A program made the position numbers and the translations under genes. This document shows, piece after piece, positions 60,751 through 64,000 of a stretch of 64,000 bases of DNA (the first letter of the stretch is position 1; each line of letters opens with the position of its first letter). Source of the stretch: Sphingopyxis sp. CCNWLW2. Its GTDB lineage: Bacteria; Pseudomonadota; Alphaproteobacteria; Sphingomonadales; Sphingomonadaceae. The stretch is taken from positions 2,173,001-2,237,000 of the forward strand of contig NZ_JBAWKJ010000001.1 in NCBI RefSeq assembly GCF_037095755.1, in the 5' to 3' direction. The notes under the pieces were generated by a model. It worked only from the letters and a program-made list of their open reading frames with translations. It was not told the DNA's origin and made no database searches.

Positions 60751-61143
60751 TCAAACCGGGATCGGGCGGCACGCGCGGGCGTTGATCGTGTAGTCGAGCG
60801 GGATCACCGGGACGACCGAGGTGAATGGATATGTCACCGTCACCTGCTTGCCGCTGACGCTGCCGCAAGCCGCCGGCGCGGCTGCGAAGGCGTCGGCGGC
60901 TACGGGAACACCCATGGCCTTGCTGGCGGCATAAATTTTGACATCGGCGATCGTCGCACATTCGGGTCGCTTGAGGGCATAGCAGCGCGCGGCATCCTCG
61001 ACCGCGGATTGCAGCGAGTTGCGCACCCACATCGTTCGGCCGAATTCGATGATCCCGAAGGACATGAGCAGTAGCAAGGGGATGACGAGCGCAAATTCCG
61101 CGGCGATCGAACCGCGACGGTCCGAGTGCAAGCGCCGCGTCAT
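60751..61143 (-). CDS. TadE-like minor pilin
   Basis: A 130-residue protein with a TadE-like N-terminus: RRGSIAAEFALVIPLLLLMSFGIIEFG, whose G-S-I-A-A-E context is like a pseudopilin processing site, followed by one hydrophobic helix. A disulfide-capable pair of Cys lies near the middle (RCYALKRPEC). It ends the minus-strand tadG-tadE-tadE-like group. Its start overlaps the preceding gene's stop by four bases. Confidence 0.85.
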   Translation of the reverse strand: MTRRLHSDRRGSIAAEFALVIPLLLLMSFGIIEFGRTMWVRNSLQSAVEDAARCYALKRPECATIADVKIYAASKAMGVPVAADAFAAAPAACGSVSGKQVTVTYPFTSVVPVIPLDYTINARACRPIPV

Positions 61144-61613
61144 GAGATGCGAACCTTCGCCTCTGCCTCAAGCTGCACCGGATCAGCGAGCCCCGGCCAA
61201 CCGAAGATCGGGCTATAGTCGGCGCTCGCACCCACGGTCACATAATCCCCTGGCAGTTCCCCGCTGTCGGGGCACACCACACTGTCGTCCACCGCCACGA
61301 CGATCCCGGTCGGGGTCGGGCACCCGGATTCTTTTCCGGGGACGGTGGGTGTGACCGTCAAGCCCGTCGCATTGGTCACCGCGCTGCTGATTCCTGTTTC
61401 GTCAAAGCCCTTCGTCAGCGCATAGCTCGCGCCAGCGCGTGCGGCTGCGCCAACCTGTATCTTGGTCCACGCCAGCCCTCCGACATCGACCGCGCCGAAA
61501 AGCAGGATCACCAGGATCGGCAAGACCAGAACGAACTCGGCGGCGCTCGCGCCCGACTGATGCCGCAGCAATCGTTTGATCAAAGCGGAGCGTTCCATCT
61601 GCAACTTCCTCAT
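61140..61613 (-). CDS. tadE: TadE family pilus assembly protein
   Basis: A 157-residue protein. The prepilin-like N-terminus is HQSGASAAEFVLVLPILVILLFGAVDVGG, with a probable cleavage before Ala, followed by a soluble domain containing a Cys pair (GKESGCPTP and DDSVVCPDS). It starts at ATG 61613, whose first bases overlap the stop of tadG (ATGA); an ATG at 61601 preceded by AGGAAG is a good alternative. TadE and its paralogue are minor pilins of the Flp fibre. Confidence 0.87.
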   Translation of the reverse strand: MRKLQMERSALIKRLLRHQSGASAAEFVLVLPILVILLFGAVDVGGLAWTKIQVGAAARAGASYALTKGFDETGISSAVTNATGLTVTPTVPGKESGCPTPTGIVVAVDDSVVCPDSGELPGDYVTVGASADYSPIFGWPGLADPVQLEAEAKVRIS

Positions 61614-62809
61614 ACCAGCAATTCCACCTTCCCGGTGCCGGGATCCCGGATTCCCGACCCAGGGCATTCGTCGTTCATATTGGCGTTGTTGTTGATCGAA
61701 ACGACGAGGCCGACCAATTGCGTACATTGCGCAGAGTTGAACACGCTGTTGTTCTTGATCGATAGCTCCTGATTGGGGAAGTAGAGAGCGCCCTGAACGT
61801 TGAAGGTGGCGTTGTTCCAGGCGAGAATATTCGTTCCGAGATTGCGCCCCATCATCGCAATGCCGGCATAGTTCCCGCTTGTCGGTGCCGTTATGTTGAA
61901 GACAAGATTATTGCCGAGCGAGACGGTTGCGCCGGGCATCAACACTAGCGTAACCCCGCTTCCGTTGATCGTGACGCCGTTATCCAGTCTCAGAATGCCG
62001 CCGACAACATAGGTGCCCGATGCGAGGTTCAGTGTAGGGTTGCTGGCGTTGTTCTTGATTTCGATGCCGGCACAGAATTGCCCAGCGGAATAGCTGCCGC
62101 CATTCGTGATCTTCGCCGAGTTGGTGCAGGACCCGGGCGACGGAACATCGGCGTAGGGGTCGGGAACGGGCGTTACGCCGGTGACTTCCTGACCGATCAT
62201 GATCTGGCTGGCATTCTGCTTGTCGATGGAGCCTGCCACGAAGGCTGCACCATTGATCGTACTGCCGTTTTTCATCGACATGTTGGCGTTCGAATAAACG
62301 GCGCATCCCGGATTGCTGATGCTGTTGTTGTTGTCGATCGAGATGGCCGTGCCGCTGGTTTTCAGCCCGATGATACAGGCGGCGCCGCCCGATGCGGTTC
62401 CGGCAACGGCGCGCGCGCGCGCTGTCGGCGCGCTGCCGAGGAAAAGCGCCGCAAGCCCCATCGACTGCGGCTTCTCTATGATGACTTCCCAGAACTCGCC
62501 CGACTTCCCGTCAAGGCTGTCGAGCTTGGTCGTCTCTACGGTGACCTCGTCCTGCCCGTCGACGAAACCCACGCTGGCCGCGACGGCTTTGCCTTCGAGG
62601 TGTCCGGCATCGTCGTCGTCGGCCTTCGCGGCGATCGCGGCCGAAAAAGCCGCCTGATCCGCGGCGCCCTGCGCTTCGCGTTTCTGCACCGTCCAGAGTC
62701 CAACATCGACGGCGAGTGCGCCCATGCCAACCAGAACGGGCATGGCGATCGCGAAAATAGCAGCCGTTGCGCCGCGGCTGTCTCTGGCTAAATTGGTCCT
62801 ATTCCGCAC
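61610..62809 (-). CDS. tadG: TadG-like pilus protein with repetitive C-terminal domain
   Basis: A 399-residue protein. The start is taken at GTG 62809 because GGGGAG lies upstream of it; the open frame extends to 62878. The N-terminus RGATAAIFAIAMPVLVGMGALAVDVG is the TadG-like anchor helix, and VQKREAQGAADQAAFSAAIAA follows. Residues about 140-390 are rich in Asn, Gly and Ser with regularly spaced short strands (for example SISNPGCAVYSNANMSMKNG, LSIKNNSVFN), suggesting a beta-solenoid domain. It may be the tip adhesin. It is the first gene of the minus-strand tad group. Confidence 0.85.
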   Translation of the reverse strand: MRNRTNLARDSRGATAAIFAIAMPVLVGMGALAVDVGLWTVQKREAQGAADQAAFSAAIAAKADDDDAGHLEGKAVAASVGFVDGQDEVTVETTKLDSLDGKSGEFWEVIIEKPQSMGLAALFLGSAPTARARAVAGTASGGAACIIGLKTSGTAISIDNNNSISNPGCAVYSNANMSMKNGSTINGAAFVAGSIDKQNASQIMIGQEVTGVTPVPDPYADVPSPGSCTNSAKITNGGSYSAGQFCAGIEIKNNASNPTLNLASGTYVVGGILRLDNGVTINGSGVTLVLMPGATVSLGNNLVFNITAPTSGNYAGIAMMGRNLGTNILAWNNATFNVQGALYFPNQELSIKNNSVFNSAQCTQLVGLVVSINNNANMNDECPGSGIRDPGTGKVELLV

Positions 62810-63702
62810 GCGAGATCTCCCCAAAAGAATCACGCTGCAACCCTGAATGAAATTAGATCGTAGTTTATGACTCTTCAATCAATAAAATGACGCAAAGCAG
62901 GGTTTTTGACACAAAACGAGACGCTTCGGAGCGTATCCGGAACCGAATGAAAGGTGTCGGCAGTTTTTCCTGGCTTTTGGTAGTCCGCGCCAGATGGGGC
63001 TGCATTTCTGAGGCGCTTACCTTGCGATATTGAGATGTGGATAAGGGGCTAAACAAGTAACTATAATTTTATTATAAAACAGAGAATTGCTTCATAGACT
63101 GGGTGTTTTTTCGTTCCGCCCAGCGATCTGAAAATGTCAAAGAGCTATGATCGCGCTTGCGTATTCAAATGCACTAACGCTTCATCCCGTCTTTACCTTA
63201 TTCCGATATGTGCTCACTGCTCTCCCGCGATCCGGAGGGTATCCCCGCCCCGTCGAGCCACGCGCTCGACGGGGCATCTTATTCCTTATGTGGCGATGTG
63301 GCCTCGCATCGAGCCATGTTTGTGAAATGGGAATTTCAAAACCGCATCCGACCGGTCTCTCGCGTCCTGAACCCTATTTCCAGAGATGTTCGGCAGTTTT
63401 TGCCGAAACGACGAGAAATGCGGCCTATCGGTGTTCGGTAGTGAGCAACTGTTATCGTCGGCACGACCGCGAAGGTCAGTTTTTCACAATTTGCGCCGGA
63501 AAGCAGACAGTCCGCTAACGGCCAGAGGAGGCCACTGACCGCAGTCGTCATGCGCGAGACCAAAATGTCACAGGTCCACTCTATGGAGTCGGCAGCTGGA
63601 GTAGGCTGTGTGGCCAAGCGCGGCAGAAAGCGGAAAGACGTCAAGCGACTTCGGGGCGTAGATGCGTTTCGAGAGTTTGAGCCGCGGATGTTTTGAGCAA
63701 AA
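62810..63702. other. A+T-richer gene-poor region upstream of tadG
   Basis: About 890 bases without a convincing gene, noticeably richer in A and T than the rest (for example AATTTTATTATAAAAC near 63065). It must carry the tadG promoter. It also holds the hairpin at 63248-63274 and a second one TTCGGCA-GTTTT-TGCCGAA at 63389-63407. No transposase or tRNA was seen. Open frames are short and without family features. Confidence 0.4.
63248..63274. other. Perfect 10-bp-stem hairpin in non-coding DNA
   Basis: CCCCGTCGAG (63248-63257) and CTCGACGGGG (63265-63274) with a seven-base loop, followed on the plus strand by CATCTTATTCC. It resembles a terminator stem without a strict T-run. Its flanking sequence is A+T-richer, so it stands out; function is unknown. 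Confidence 0.4.
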
Positions 63703-63849
63703 TTGGTCGAAGAGACCAAGGCGTTCTGGGAACCCTATTATGGTCGGTCGCTGTCCGATTGCGAGGCACGTGATCTGCTCGCAAATGCGTGCAACGTTTA
63801 TCTTCTGCTCATTGCCGCGAACAAGCGTTCGGACAAGGATTCAGATTAA
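63703..63849 (+). CDS. Short open frame, possible hypothetical protein or gene fragment
   Basis: A 48-residue frame that reads like protein rather than noise: KAFWEPYYGRSLSDCEARDL, then LANACNVYLLLIAANKRSDK. The only start in frame is the TTG at 63703, with no ribosome site, and a stop (TGA at 63694) sits just before it. An in-frame stretch upstream (MRETKMSQVHSMESAA..., 63550-63696) ends at that stop. It resembles small proteins encoded near integrases in sphingomonad mobile DNA, from memory only. It may be the tail of a gene broken by a stop. Confidence 0.3.
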   Translation: MVEETKAFWEPYYGRSLSDCEARDLLANACNVYLLLIAANKRSDKDSD

Positions 63850-64000
63850 CCCACGCTACGGTCTACCTGGATCCACGGTTGATAGCGGGCTCCGCCAGTA
63901 ATCATTTATTACAAGATTCCGCATTCCAGCTTGCGGCTGGAGGCAATATTATTTCACGAAGTTCCGCAACACCCTGCTGGGATTCGAACTTTTTTCGAAA

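Noticed and set aside
63981..63989. tRNA T-loop-like sequence GTTCGAATC on the minus strand at the window end
   Set aside because: The flanking bases do not form a T-stem and no acceptor or anticodon arm is present in the visible sequence.
1..64000. CRISPR arrays, rRNA genes and complete insertion sequences
   Set aside because: No regularly spaced repeats, rRNA-like segments, transposase genes or paired terminal inverted repeats were seen.

Overview
The window looks like a chromosomal stretch of a high-GC alphaproteobacterium of the sphingomonad group (Sphingopyxis or Sphingomonas type). This is inferred from codon usage, the four TonB-dependent receptors, a uronate-containing exopolysaccharide locus, a complete tad (Flp pilus) locus and the compact gene spacing. 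I could not run a database search, so the genus is an inference.

Layout: (1) 1-11.3 kb, exopolysaccharide synthesis: a truncated acyltransferase, a small Tat-signal protein, a GT4 glycosyltransferase, UDP-glucuronate 4-epimerase, UDP-glucose dehydrogenase, an aldehyde-dehydrogenase homologue that lacks its catalytic residues, a beta-helix protein, GalU, a Wzc-type chain-length regulator/kinase and a Wzy-like membrane protein. GalU, UGD and the epimerase together make UDP-Glc, UDP-GlcA and UDP-GalA. (2) 11.3-18.7 kb, loosely linked metabolic genes: acyl-CoA dehydrogenase, LysR regulator, TonB receptor with a class V aminotransferase-like protein, and an HTH_42 winged-helix protein. (3) 18.8-26.5 kb, a disaccharide utilisation operon: LacI regulator, a large palindromic operator, a GH65 phosphorylase fused to beta-phosphoglucomutase, a TonB receptor and an MFS carrier. 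(4) 26.7-38.1 kb, a catabolic island: DUF3237 protein, TonB receptor, MFS carrier, MarR regulator, a flavin-dependent monooxygenase of the acyl-CoA dehydrogenase fold, a Tat-exported sulfatase, a second TonB receptor, an FMN reductase and a second MarR regulator. A CTTAG-N4-CTAAG palindrome recurs at its promoters. (5) 38.2-44.7 kb, a probable CO2/bicarbonate module: a secreted protein of unknown function, a two-component system, beta-carbonic anhydrase, a SulP transporter and a retropepsin-PDZ protein. A repeated box lies upstream of the response regulator and of the carbonic anhydrase. (6) 44.9-47.7 kb, a TetR regulator with two matching operators, a quinone oxidoreductase-like protein, a Tat-signal alpha/beta hydrolase and a frameshifted cytochrome P460 remnant. 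(7) 47.7-50.5 kb, a gene-poor stretch and two multi-pass membrane proteins (one PAP2). (8) 50.6-62.8 kb, the tad locus: flp, cpaB, cpaC, a small lipoprotein, cpaE, cpaF, tadB, tadC, two TPR proteins and the prepilin peptidase on the plus strand, facing tadG-tadE-tadE-like on the minus strand. (9) 62.8-64.0 kb, an A+T-richer gene-poor end with one short open frame.

The most interesting candidates for an undescribed system are the two-component/carbonic anhydrase/SulP/protease module with its shared DNA box, and the sulfatase plus two-component flavin monooxygenase island with its shared palindromic operator. No rRNA, tRNA, CRISPR array or complete insertion sequence was recognised.
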